A stretch of 64,000 nucleotides of DNA from Bdellovibrionales bacterium (GTDB taxonomy: Bacteria > Bdellovibrionota > Bdellovibrionia > Bdellovibrionales > JAMPXM01), in contig JADJOF010000002.1 of NCBI GenBank assembly GCA_016713885.1, forward strand, positions 186,001 through 250,000. The letters run 5' to 3'. The position numbers and the translations under genes are program-made. The notes below the pieces were generated by a model. The model was not told where the DNA came from and searched no databases. It saw nothing but the letters and a program-made list of their open reading frames with translations. This document shows, one piece after another, positions 8,505 through 16,956 of this stretch; positions within the stretch are counted from its first letter, which is position 1; each line of letters opens with the position of its first letter.

Positions 8505-9042
8505 ATGTCTCGAACGTCGAACGTGATCGACATTTCAAAGCGACGATCGGCTAAAGGTAAAGCAGCGGTTCCAAGCCTCGATCGAGGCATGGAGCGGGGT
8601 GCCGGGTCTCCTGTTGTTGATATGACTGAGCGTTGTTAGGCGATTCTTTCGTCTGAGCGTCGTCAGGTGAAACGGACGATTCTTTCGGAGTTCATCGGGG
8701 CCTTTATTTTGGTTCCAGAGAAGGGCCTGCAGAAGGTCTCTATTTACGATATCTCCGACAACGGTATCGCGTTCGATCTCGACCTCGGTGGCGGTATGAT
8801 GATGGAGGGTGAGGAGATCGCGATGCGCGTTTACCTCAACCAATTCACGTATTTCTTTTGTCGTGACCATCGCCAATTCACGGGTCCTCCTTGAGGAAGG
8901 TGTGAGTCGCCATGGCTGTACCTTTCAGCGTGAGACCGTGAACTCTGAGGCACTCTCGCATTTTGTGAAATTCATCGAAACGGTCAGTGCGTCGCTTCGA
9001 ACTGATCACGGCGATGTGATGGTTTCAAACGTCGGGCGCTAA
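8505..9042 (+). CDS. PilZ-type protein with in-frame stop and frameshift
   Basis: Reading from ATG 8505 gives MSRTSNVIDISKRR, an N-terminus seen in Bdellovibrio single-domain PilZ proteins. A TAG at 8637 interrupts the frame; the same frame then resumes with SSERRQVKR, FIGAFILV and VSIYDISDNGIAFDL (the PilZ D/NxSxxG-like region), before shifting frame at about 8850-8860 into FVVTIANSRVLLEEGVSRHGCTFQRE. A repaired product would be about 178 residues. PilZ domains bind c-di-GMP, and both Arg motifs (RRQVKR) and DxSxxG (DISDNG) are seen. The two lesions may be sequence errors; a decayed copy is also possible. A strong terminator follows. Confidence 0.65.
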
Positions 9043-9069
9043 GCTCCGCCATAGAATCCTTTCATAGAG

Positions 9070-9096
9070 AAGGAGCCCTGTCGGGTTCCTTTTTTT
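9070..9096 (+). terminator. Intrinsic terminator after the PilZ gene
   Basis: AAGGAGCCC, loop TGTC, then GGGTTCCTT form a nine-pair stem (one G-U) running into a T-run. Classic rho-independent form, 28 bases after the stop. Confidence 0.85.
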
Positions 9097-9180
9097 GCGT
9101 TTGTTGACGCGTTCTCAACGGACCGACTAGTTAAGCTTCAAAATGATTTGGCCTGTGGGGATTCTATGAAGGAGAGATCG

Positions 9181-9720
9181 ATGTTTTGGGGTTTGTTCTT
9201 TGTCAGCGTTGGACTTCTTTTGGTTGTTCAGACGGTATTGAAAATCGACTTGCCGGTCGCTCGTATTCTGTTTGGCCTGGTTGTGATTTATATCGGCGTT
9301 AAAATGGTTCTTGGTTCATTCGGAATCAATCTGAATGGCTTTCGTGTCGACCAGATCGCGACCACAAATGAGGCTGTGTTCACGGAGGCTGAGTTTTCGG
9401 CAAAAAAAGATGCAACCACTTTAAATAAAGAGTTCTCGACTGTTTTTGGAAATTCGAAGCTCGATCTGACAGGATTGACGGCTGATGATTACAAGCAGGG
9501 CTTCGAAGTTTCGACAGTCTTTGGGAAGACGCAGATCAAGACTCCTGCTGACTTGCCGCTTGTCGTTGAAACGAATGCAGTTTTGGGCTCGGTGAAAGTG
9601 CGTGGCGAAAAGACGACGGCAATGGGGAATGGCGTATTTAAAACTCCAGGTTTTGAAGCCGAAAAACCGCATGTTCGGATTGAAGCGAACTCAGTTTTTG
9701 GTGAGATCGAAATCAACTGA
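9181..9720 (+). CDS. LiaF-like membrane protein
   Basis: Start ATG 9181 has AAGGAGAG just upstream, better than the longer frame to 9148. Two N-terminal membrane helices (FWGLFFVSVGLLLVVQTVL and ARILFGLVVIYIGVKMVLG) form a LiaF transmembrane-type module. The remaining 110 residues repeat the words STVFG, STVFGKT, NAVLGSV and NSVFGEIEI, the beta-helix-like repeat of LiaF C-terminal domains (cell-envelope stress sensing in other bacteria). About 179 residues. No LiaRS-type two-component genes are nearby. Family call is good, role is inferred. Confidence 0.75.
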   Translation: MFWGLFFVSVGLLLVVQTVLKIDLPVARILFGLVVIYIGVKMVLGSFGINLNGFRVDQIATTNEAVFTEAEFSAKKDATTLNKEFSTVFGNSKLDLTGLTADDYKQGFEVSTVFGKTQIKTPADLPLVVETNAVLGSVKVRGEKTTAMGNGVFKTPGFEAEKPHVRIEANSVFGEIEIN

Positions 9721-9723
9721 ACA

Positions 9724-10829
9724 CTAGGATCGGGGCTTGCTTAAAAGAAGCGGCGCCATCATTTGACGAGTGCGCGGGTTGCTGAACTTGAAAAGGAACC
9801 CGTCGATAAAATAGTGGCTGTACGAGACCACCAGGGTGAGTGGAACAAGATAAGTCACAACCCAGTTTGAACTCAAAAAAGAGCCGACATTTTCAAGAGC
9901 GATAAACTCTTCGTGAATGACTTTAAGTGGTAGAAACGCGATGACGATCGCGGCGTAGAGCGCGAGATGAGTCCATGGCTGAGCGCGAGCGCCGATGGAG
10001 TTCTCGCGAATTTTTAGCGTTACAAAGAGATACTCGACCCTGTGGCAGGACAGCATTCCCCAATATGCAAAGTCCGAAAAAGGCGCGAGTGGAATGAAAA
10101 GGTATCGCAATGAGTAGATCGTTTTCGCCCGATCTGAACTCTGTGGCGTGCGGGCCGCTGATCTGATGGCGGCAAAGCAGGCGGCGAACGTCATCGCGGC
10201 GAGCGACCATCGTAAAGCCATAGGTACGGCGCCGGGCTGATCTTTGAAAAACAAAAGAATGCCATTTCGGAAAAGTGCGATAGCCATGAGGGCCCAAGCG
10301 AATCGACGTTCGTCGCTTTCCCTGCGTCGAACATCTGAACGCAATTCGGGATTTGAGCTTTGATGATGCGATTGTAGGCGAGCGAGAGTCCCAATGACTG
10401 AATGAAGTTGTGATAAGTGCCGATCAGTATAACGGCGATAATACTGGCTTTGATGACGGCCGAGTCGGGTGAAGTTTTTCTTAAGTATGGCACCGCAATG
10501 GCCCAGTACAGATAGATCGAGATAAAAAACAGGCCGAGAAGTGTTGCGAGGTTTGGCGCGTGCGATCGTTTTTCTGTGAGCCACTGGCGAACTTCGGGAA
10601 CAGAAAACGTCAGAAAGAATGTGAAAAAGACGTGGATGTGGTTCAGAAAAATGAACTGAGAAACGAAGAGTCCAAGGGACTTTTCTTGTGGTGAATACTG
10701 AGTCGATTGGATGAGGTCGAAGCCAATCCCAACAAAGAAGAAAACTGGAAGTATGAGGATGAACTGCTCGGCCTTCGTTTCGAAGAGGGTTCCGCCGAGC
10801 TTAAATTGCGACGTGTTGGAATTGGTCAT
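9724..10829 (-). CDS. Multi-pass membrane protein of unknown function, frameshifted near 10350
   Basis: Two frames make one protein of about 365 residues: the N-terminal part (from ATG 10829) has helices such as LILPVFFFVGIGFDLI, FLNHIHVFFTFFLTFSV and AVILIGTYHNFIQSLGLSLAYN, and the C-terminal part continues with MALRWSLAAMTFAACF and ends SHYFIDGFLFKF...PRTRQ. The break falls at a short A/T run (10350-10354); adding one base joins KAQ to NPELRSDVRRRES. Conserved His in membrane segments (NHIH, TYHN, SHYFIDG) suggest metal or cofactor binding, but no function is known to me. It is divergent from phoH. Confidence 0.6.
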
Positions 10830-11027
10830 GTTGTCGCTTCATTTGTGACGAGTTGAGTGGTCGGCGAAACGGATTCGTTTTCATTGTGCCAATGGTTGGC
10901 GCCAGGTGTCAAAAATGAGAGCGCCCCGGTTTTGGTTCGACAAGACGTCAGTCTTGGTCTGCAATTGAGTGAAGGGCCGCATGAACTGTGGCCCGATTTG
11001 AAGAAAGCTCAATCTTTACAAGGACGT

Positions 11028-12385
11028 ATGTTACCTATGGTAGCGGCACCTGGGCACAAAGAACTCGAAAGCGGAACAAGGCAGCGCAAGATCGTTGTCG
11101 ATACCAACGTTATTCTCTTTGATGCGATAGCGATCAAAAAATTTAGAGAGGCCGACATTCATATTCCGATCTCTGTGATCGAAGAGGTGGATCGGTTTAA
11201 ACGCGACCTCGGAGAGAATGGTCGAAACGCACGTCAGTTCAGTCGGTTTATCGACGAGCTTCGCGAGCTGGGACCGCTGGCGAAGGGCGTGAGTCTTGAG
11301 TCATCGGCGTCGACTGTGTTTGTGAACACGGATGTCGATTCGGGAGATATTCCTCGCGAGCTCAACCCAGAAAAAGCGGACAATCGAATTTTGGCGACGG
11401 CGATTGCATTGAAGGCGAAATACCCGCAGGCCACGGTTGAGCTTGTCACGAAGGATATCAACCTTCGCATCCGCGCCGATGTTTTCGGCGTCTTTGCTAA
11501 GGATTACGAGCCTGAGCGTGTTGAGATGGAGGAGATGTATCAGGGGCATCGCGAAGTCGATGTTGAGCCTAAGATCATCGAAGAATTCTATCGCGAAAAA
11601 ATCATTACCTCTGAAACATTTGGCCTCGTTGCGAACCAATACGTGGTGATGCGTGATCTGTCGAACCTGAATCACTCGGCCATTGGTCGCTTTAGCGAAA
11701 AGGCCGGCGGCATTGTTCCGATCATGGTTCCCAACGAATCAATTTGGGGAATCAATCCGCGAAATGTCGAGCAGACGTTCGCGATGGACTGTCTGTTAAA
11801 CGATGAAATTCTATTCGTTTCACTGGTTGGAAAAGCCGGCACAGGCAAGACGTTGCTGGCTCTGGCGGCGGGTCTATTTAAAACACTCGATGAAGGGCGT
11901 TTCAGCGCTTGCTCGTGAGCCGACCGATCTTTCCGATGGGACGCGATATTGGCTTTCTCCCTGGCGATGTTGAACAAAAGCTGAATCCATGGATGCAGCC
12001 GATCTTTGATAACGTCGAATTTTTGATGGGAGCCGACAAGAAGGCAGCGGGCCGTGCCCAGGAACTGATCAATCAAGGGATGTTGAATATCGAGCCTTTG
12101 ACCTATATTCGCGGTCGCTCGATCCCCAATCAGTACTTAATTGTGGATGAGGCGCAGAACCTCACTCCGCATGAGATTAAGACAATCGTGACGCGAGCCG
12201 GGCAGGGAACAAAAGTCGTCTTGACGGGCGACGCCTATCAGATCGACAACCCCTACGTCGACAGTGCGACCTCTGGACTCACTTACTCTGTTGAGCGTAT
12301 GAAGGGCCAAAGAATTTCGGCCCACGTAACGCTTCAAAAGGGTGAGCGATCAGAGCTCGCAGAGCTTGCGGCGAATATTCTTTAA
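11028..12385 (+). CDS. phoH2: PIN-PhoH family ATPase, frameshifted near 11901
   Basis: An N-terminal PIN nuclease-like domain (KIVVDTNVILFDA, EEVDRFKRDLGENGRNAR) is fused to a PhoH ATPase with Walker A GKAGTGKTLLALAAGL and, after the break, RPIFPMGRDIGFLPG, LIVDEAQNLTPHE (Walker B) and VVLTGDAYQIDNPY. The frame shifts at 11898-11909: one additional T after GRF restores GRFQRLLVSRP, the conserved family text. The result is about 450 residues, normal for PIN-PhoH proteins, some of which are RNA helicase/nucleases. Start ATG 11028 follows AAGGACGT; the longer frame to 10857 is not needed. Confidence 0.85.
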
Positions 12386-12431
12386 TCGTTTTTATGGCGG
12401 TCACTGAGGCGTGGCTGGACCGGAGGGTAAT

Positions 12432-12917
12432 ATGATCTTGAACTTGAATCCGCGCGTTGTGAGCTTTCACTACACTTTGAAAGACAAGGACGGCCAAGTG
12501 CTGGAGAGTTCCTTCGGTTCTGACCCGCTGATGTTCCTCGAAGGCGTCGGCCAAATTATCCCGGGTCTCGAAGAGGCAATCAAAGCCATGCAGGCGGGCG
12601 ACAAAAAGACTGTCACCGTAAAGGCGAAAGACGCTTATGGTGAAGTTGAAGCCGACATGATCGTTGAGGTTCCCCGTGAACGGCTGCCAAAGCCAGATGT
12701 CGCTGTTGGCGACCGCTTTCATGCCGATGCCGGCGATGGCCACGCGCAGGTCGTGATGGTCACGAAAGTGACAGAAACGCACGCCACGATCGATGGTAAC
12801 CATCCGCTCGCAGGGCAAGACCTTACTTTTGAAGTTGAGATCGACTCGACTCGGAATGCGACCGACGAAGAGATGAAGCATGGCCACGCGCATTGGCCAG
12901 GTGGACACAACCACTAG
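12432..12917 (+). CDS. slyD: FKBP-type peptidyl-prolyl isomerase (SlyD-like)
   Basis: Start ATG 12432 follows GGAGGGTAAT. About 161 residues: an FKBP fold (VVSFHYTLKDKDGQVLESS, PLMFLEGVGQIIPGLEEAI) interrupted by an insert-in-flap chaperone domain (DMIVEVPRERLP, GDRFHADAGDGHAQVV), then a His-rich C-terminal tail (HGHAHWPGGHNH) likely to bind metals such as nickel. This is the SlyD architecture: proline isomerase and folding helper in the cytoplasm. Followed by a strong terminator. Confidence 0.92.
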   Translation: MILNLNPRVVSFHYTLKDKDGQVLESSFGSDPLMFLEGVGQIIPGLEEAIKAMQAGDKKTVTVKAKDAYGEVEADMIVEVPRERLPKPDVAVGDRFHADAGDGHAQVVMVTKVTETHATIDGNHPLAGQDLTFEVEIDSTRNATDEEMKHGHAHWPGGHNH

Positions 12918-12948
12918 TTTCTAAGCCGATGGCGCCGCGCTTTTATAG

Positions 12949-12977
12949 AAGCCACTGGGGTGACCAGTGGCTTTTTT
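12949..12977. terminator. Strong terminator after slyD, probably bidirectional
   Basis: AAGCCACTGG, a five-base loop and CCAGTGGCTT form a perfect ten-pair stem followed by six T. The mirrored A-rich side allows it to serve the convergent minus-strand gene too. Confidence 0.9.
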
Positions 12978-13049
12978 GTACATGAAGATCTCAAACTCAA
13001 AATGACGCGCCGCTTTCTGGGCGGCAAAGGTAAGGGGAAGCGTGCTGAG

Positions 13050-13516
13050 TCAGTTCGAAGTTCCATTTGAGTGGCCAGGCGAACTGCCGCCGCAGCCATA
13101 GGTTTGATCAATAGCGGGAGGAGGGTCTTCACCTTCCGGAGGGATCACGATCGAGCGAAAGCGCATGCCGAGTTCGTTGACGTTGGAGTTTACCCGCACC
13201 ACGGTCGGCGGATATCCGTCTTGTACGACCCGGTAGTAGGTCGCCACAACGTCATCGTTTTTCTTGGTGCTCTTCACATAGACGATCTGAACCTCAAGAC
13301 CTTTCTGTTTGATCACCGGGAGATCGAGCTTCTTATTGCGCATTTCTGGAGTAACTGTCGGATAGGCGACGGCTTTGCCATTCCTGAAGCGCCGGAGGAT
13401 GTAAGCGTTGCATTGCCAAATTCCGCGATGCCGCCGATACAGGCGTTTGCGTCGACGCTCAAAAGTGCGCTTGTAAAAATAAGTCCGAATATCGCCATCA
13501 AATTCAATCGGCTCAT
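13050..13516 (-). CDS. Small secreted protein, frameshifted near 13400-13425
   Basis: The N-terminal frame (ATG at 13516) encodes a signal peptide (MSRLNLMAIFGLIFTSALLS... ending ANA, then CIGG). The conserved-looking remainder is in another frame: QCNAYILRRFRNGKAVAYP, VIKQKGLEVQIVYVKSTKK, VVATYYRVVQDG, GMRFRSIVIPPEGEDPPP, with a Gly/Ser tail. Joined it is about 155 residues, probably periplasmic or, if the first Cys is acylated, a lipoprotein. No family recognised. It converges on slyD and shares its terminator. Confidence 0.55.
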
Positions 13517-13678
13517 GCGCCACCCTTCGTCCAGTCGCTATCTCCCAAAATGATACCGGAAAAACCGATCGAGTCGCCTTAGTTTTTTCTCGTCCTTCGT
13601 CTCATTGTGAGCGGGCCCGCCCCCTTAAGGCCAGGTGGTTCGGATTGTCTCAACTCGGGTCACTTTTCTGCCGATAAG

Positions 13679-13715
13679 TCCTCCTGAAGGTTCGGAATGG
13701 ACAAATTCAGGAGGA
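13679..13715 (+). promoter_or_regulatory. Hairpin sequestering the Shine-Dalgarno of the next gene
   Basis: TCCTCCTGAA (13679-13688) pairs perfectly over ten bases with TTCAGGAGGA (13706-13715). The 3' arm is the SD sequence of the gene starting at 13723, and the 5' arm is effectively an anti-SD. The loop is 17 bases. When folded, the ribosome site is hidden, so translation should need melting, a ligand, protein or antisense RNA, or an upstream ribosome. Structure is read from sequence; the regulatory role is inferred. Confidence 0.6.
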
Positions 13716-13722
13716 AGCGTCC

Positions 13723-14058
13723 ATGACACATGGAAAAGGCAGTGCGGCAGCTCGACAAGACAACACGCAACCCGTGGGACGCTTTATCCAAGGCGATCTG
13801 CAGGCCGTCTTCGATACGCTCTATGAAATGGGAGTGATTGATCCTGTGCTGAAGCAGGATTGGGCTGAGCACATCGACTCGATTGAGAAAGATTCGTTTT
13901 CGATTCGACGGGCGGTGGACATTGTCAATCGTTGCGGCTCGGATCGCACGCAGCTTCGGACGGAGCTTGGGCGGCTTGATGAAAAGACATTGGAACTTTT
14001 GGCGGTTGAAGTGGCGCGTGAGTACGCGGATTTTCATTCTCGGGCCGTGGTCCACTAA
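13723..14058 (+). CDS. Hypothetical 111-residue protein
   Basis: ATG 13723 follows AGGAGG with eight-base spacing. No signal peptide or membrane helix; predicted cytoplasmic and helical, with acidic segments (LQAVFDTLYEMGVIDPVLKQ, DEKTLELLAVEVAREYADF). No family recognised. It is first in a three-gene run with a secreted cupredoxin-like protein and CpaF, starting immediately before them. Its SD lies inside a hairpin, so it is probably translationally controlled. Confidence 0.6.
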   Translation: MTHGKGSAAARQDNTQPVGRFIQGDLQAVFDTLYEMGVIDPVLKQDWAEHIDSIEKDSFSIRRAVDIVNRCGSDRTQLRTELGRLDEKTLELLAVEVAREYADFHSRAVVH

Positions 14059-14070
14059 GTGAGGTATGAA

Positions 14071-14673
14071 GTGAAGAAGTTAATTTTCACATTTTTAGTT
14101 CTCGCGATGAATGCTTTGGGTCTGTCCGATGCCTATGCCGAATGGTCGATTGATCTTTCTAGACGCACGCAACACATGCGAAAAGAAGAGCTTGTGCGTG
14201 GCCCGGCCTCGGTTCGCGCGTATGACGACGCCGGTTCTGGAGCCCGAGTACAAGACTCGGCGGCGGGAAATTCAAAAGAGGAAGAACAGACATTTATCGG
14301 ACGTATTTTTGATCCAGGTGAACCAACTCAGGATATTGTCATTCTCAATACCGAGCGTGGCTTTGTGCCAAGTACTGTTCGTGTTCGTCGCGACGGTCGC
14401 TATGTGATTCACGTGGTGAACGTGAATGAAAAAGAGAAGAATGTGAGTTTCATTCTCGATGGATTCTCTGAGCATCACGCCACTTATTTTGGAAAAACAA
14501 AATCGTTTAAGCTTGAGCCAAGAAAAGACGGCGTCTTTTCTTTCCTTTCGCCCGAGACGGCGGCGGAAGGTCGAATCGTGGTTTTCTCACAGCAAACCGG
14601 GACCGAGATGCTGCGACAGCCGGCACAAGCTCCGAAGGACCAAAAGCCTGATATTGTCGGAGGCTTAAGATGA
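14071..14673 (+). CDS. Secreted protein with cupredoxin-like C-terminal domain
   Basis: GTG 14071 is preceded by GAGG; it begins KKLIFTFLVLAMNALGL with cleavage near SDAYA, so the protein is exported. After a linker rich in charged residues and a Glu/Lys patch, the C-terminal half (GFVPSTVRVRRDGRYVIHVV, NVSFILDGF, ATYFGKTKSFKLEPR, GVFSFLSPE) reads like the cupredoxin-like fold found in secreted components linked to Tad/Flp or copper proteins. The classical Cys of a type 1 copper site is not seen. Its stop overlaps the cpaF start (ATGA). Confidence 0.6.
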   Translation: MKKLIFTFLVLAMNALGLSDAYAEWSIDLSRRTQHMRKEELVRGPASVRAYDDAGSGARVQDSAAGNSKEEEQTFIGRIFDPGEPTQDIVILNTERGFVPSTVRVRRDGRYVIHVVNVNEKEKNVSFILDGFSEHHATYFGKTKSFKLEPRKDGVFSFLSPETAAEGRIVVFSQQTGTEMLRQPAQAPKDQKPDIVGGLR

Positions 14674-15824
14674 GCGCTGCGGGCGGAGTTTCAGGTGTAT
14701 TTGCGGACGCAATTAAAAATAATTTGCGTCCGGTTCAACATCTTTGGGACGACCCCACGGTGACTGAGATTCTCATCAACGGGCCGAATGAAATTTTCAT
14801 TGAAAGAAAAGGTAAGCTCGAGAAGTCGGATGCGGCGTTTCGCAACGAGGATGATCTTTTGGCCGCGGTGAACTCCATAGCTCAGTCGGTCGGCCGTAGA
14901 ATCAATCTTGAAGAGCCACGCCTCGACGCGCGTCTGCCAGATGGCTCGCGTATCCACGCCGTCATTCCACCGCTATCGCGAGTGGGAACAATCGTTTCAA
15001 TTCGTAAGTTCACGCAGAGCAAGATCTCGTTTAAAGACTACATCAAGCTCGGCGCTTGTACGCCAGACACGGCGAACTTTCTTGAGATCTGCATGTTCCT
15101 TGGGAAAAACATTTTGGTCAGCGGTGGAACGGGCTCTGGAAAAACGACATTGCTTGGGCTTCTATGCTCGCGAATTCCACGCGGTCAACGCGTGATCGTG
15201 ATTGAAGATGTGAGCGAATTGAATATCGAATACGAGCATGTCGTTCGTTTTGAAACGCACATGGCGGATGAGCAGGGGCGTTTCGAAGTGAACATGCGTG
15301 ATCTTTTGAAATCGTCACTTCGTTTGCGTCCCGATCGGATTATCGTCGGCGAGGTGCGGGGTTCAGAGGGACTTGAGTTGATTCAAGCAATGAACACCGG
15401 TCACAAGGGCTGTCTTGGAACGATTCACGCCAACGCTCCAAACGACGCCCTTGTTCGTCTTGAGGCCCTTGCGATGGGTTCTGATGCGAAGATTTCAGAG
15501 AAGGCGCTACAGTACTCGGTGGCGAGCGCCATCGATCTTGTGGTGCAGATTTCGCGTCTTTCAGATGGCTCGCGTCGGATTGTGGAGATTTCGGAGTGTC
15601 GTGGTCTTGATGAGGACTATAACTATGTCGTCGCACCAATTTATCGGATGTCGAGCTTGGTTCGCGCTCCCGATGGTAAACTCAGCGGTCAGATGGAGCC
15701 GACGGGTGAGCTCCCCTCATTCATGAACGAGATCGAGGACAACAAGATCCCATTCCCGCGCGCAAAGTTTTTTGCCTCAGGAACAGGCAGTCAAAGCGGC
15801 GGCGGGGGCCAGAAGGCTGGCTAG
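14670..15824 (+). CDS. cpaF: CpaF/TadA-type secretion ATPase
   Basis: Type II/IV secretion-superfamily ATPase that powers Tad/Flp pilus-type machines from the cytoplasmic face. Seen: N-terminal domain (TEILINGPNEIFIERKGKL), Walker A GGTGSGKTT, Asp box VIEDVSELN, RPDRIIVGEVRGSE (Walker B region), His box GHKGCLGTIHANAP. About 384 residues, as expected, with a C-terminal extension ending in a Gly/Ser-rich tail (GTGSQSGGGGQKAG). It overlaps the upstream gene by four bases. No tadB/tadC, rcpA or pilin gene adjoins it, so it is an orphan here and its machine must be encoded elsewhere. Confidence 0.92.
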   Translation: MSAAGGVSGVFADAIKNNLRPVQHLWDDPTVTEILINGPNEIFIERKGKLEKSDAAFRNEDDLLAAVNSIAQSVGRRINLEEPRLDARLPDGSRIHAVIPPLSRVGTIVSIRKFTQSKISFKDYIKLGACTPDTANFLEICMFLGKNILVSGGTGSGKTTLLGLLCSRIPRGQRVIVIEDVSELNIEYEHVVRFETHMADEQGRFEVNMRDLLKSSLRLRPDRIIVGEVRGSEGLELIQAMNTGHKGCLGTIHANAPNDALVRLEALAMGSDAKISEKALQYSVASAIDLVVQISRLSDGSRRIVEISECRGLDEDYNYVVAPIYRMSSLVRAPDGKLSGQMEPTGELPSFMNEIEDNKIPFPRAKFFASGTGSQSGGGGQKAG

Positions 15825-15836
15825 CGCGTCGAGTCA

Positions 15837-16955
15837 ATGTGGACGAAAACTGCCCGTCGGAGGGGTTTTCCATTAGAACTCGGGACCGTGCAAGCCCCCT
15901 TTTTGTTGAGCTGTAAAATCACGCACTCGTGCTTGAAGTTTCTCGAGCGTCGAGGAGAAGACCTTGAGCCTCTCTATGAGAGGTTCGATTGGCCGTTGCA
16001 CTATCTTCGCGATCCCTCCTCGTGGCTTGAAGCCGACCGTCTTGAGTTCGTCTTGCAAACTTTAGAAGAGCTTTACGGCCAGGGGCTGCGTGGAGTTTCG
16101 AACGACGTGGCGACAGGCGATTTCGCGCAAGAGGTTGGGCATGCGGCGCCTCAGCTGCGCGCTTGGGGTGCGCTCGACAGTGTACTTCGCATCGTCCCGG
16201 GGGTCACCGAGCTCTATCATCAACCGGAGCGCTTTCTCTCGTCGTTTATGTCACCACCGCCACAGGTGCAGACGATTTCTCGTCACGCCGATCGCACCGA
16301 GTTTCGTTTTGATTTCTCTGATGACCGCATGCCGTGCACCGCGCGGTATCTGAAGGCGGTTTTGGAGTCACTCCCCGAGTTTATCGGCAAACCACAGGCA
16401 TCAGTTCGCTGGCATAACGGTCTTGTCGGAATTGAGTGGTCTGAGCACCAGGTCCCATTGCCCAGACGAGCCGATACGGCTCAGCAAGATGAGCCATCGC
16501 TGAGTCCCGATCTTTTGCGAACAATTTTGATGGACCTTGCCGGTGCTCAACGCGAGCTTGAGTCCACGAGACGGCAGTTACAAGAACGAGATGCGGAACT
16601 TCTCAGGCTTCGTTCCGAGCCCGTCGCACATGAAATGGCACTTCATGAACTCTACAAGCTGGGTGACTATTTCGCGCGCGCTCAGCAGTTGGTGACCTTA
16701 CTCAGACAGACTGTCAAATCGACAGCAGGTTCGCAGGCTGCTGATGTTTTGATTCGTCGTACAGCATGGGAGCGCGTCGCCGACGAAGCACCACAGGTGA
16801 TTGGCCGAGCGCAGGCTTATCTGCGCGGTGAAATTCCAGTCGTGCCGAAACCGGTTGCGGAGCCGATTCTTTCGGTGACACCGAGCACGCTCCCGCTTTC
16901 AAAAGCATCTCAGTCTACTCGACTTTCTTTCTTTGACGATTCAAGAGGAGTTTAA
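15837..16955 (+). CDS. Unknown protein with regulator-like sensor domain and coiled coil
   Basis: About 372 residues. Residues 25-80 (CKITHSCLKFLERRGEDLE, RDPSSWLEADRLEFVLQ) look like the N-terminal half of ligand-sensing domains of AraC-type or heme-NO-associated regulators. A middle domain follows (RYLKAVLESLPEFIGKP, ASVRWHNGLVGIEW), then a coiled coil (LAGAQRELESTRRQLQERDAELLRL). No DNA-binding or kinase domain is visible. It is 13 bases after cpaF and overlaps the enolase ribosome site, so the genes may be cotranscribed. Start uncertain (ATG 15837 or GTG 15888). Function not recognised. Confidence 0.5.
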   Translation: MWTKTARRRGFPLELGTVQAPFLLSCKITHSCLKFLERRGEDLEPLYERFDWPLHYLRDPSSWLEADRLEFVLQTLEELYGQGLRGVSNDVATGDFAQEVGHAAPQLRAWGALDSVLRIVPGVTELYHQPERFLSSFMSPPPQVQTISRHADRTEFRFDFSDDRMPCTARYLKAVLESLPEFIGKPQASVRWHNGLVGIEWSEHQVPLPRRADTAQQDEPSLSPDLLRTILMDLAGAQRELESTRRQLQERDAELLRLRSEPVAHEMALHELYKLGDYFARAQQLVTLLRQTVKSTAGSQAADVLIRRTAWERVADEAPQVIGRAQAYLRGEIPVVPKPVAEPILSVTPSTLPLSKASQSTRLSFFDDSRGV

Positions 16956-16956
16956 A

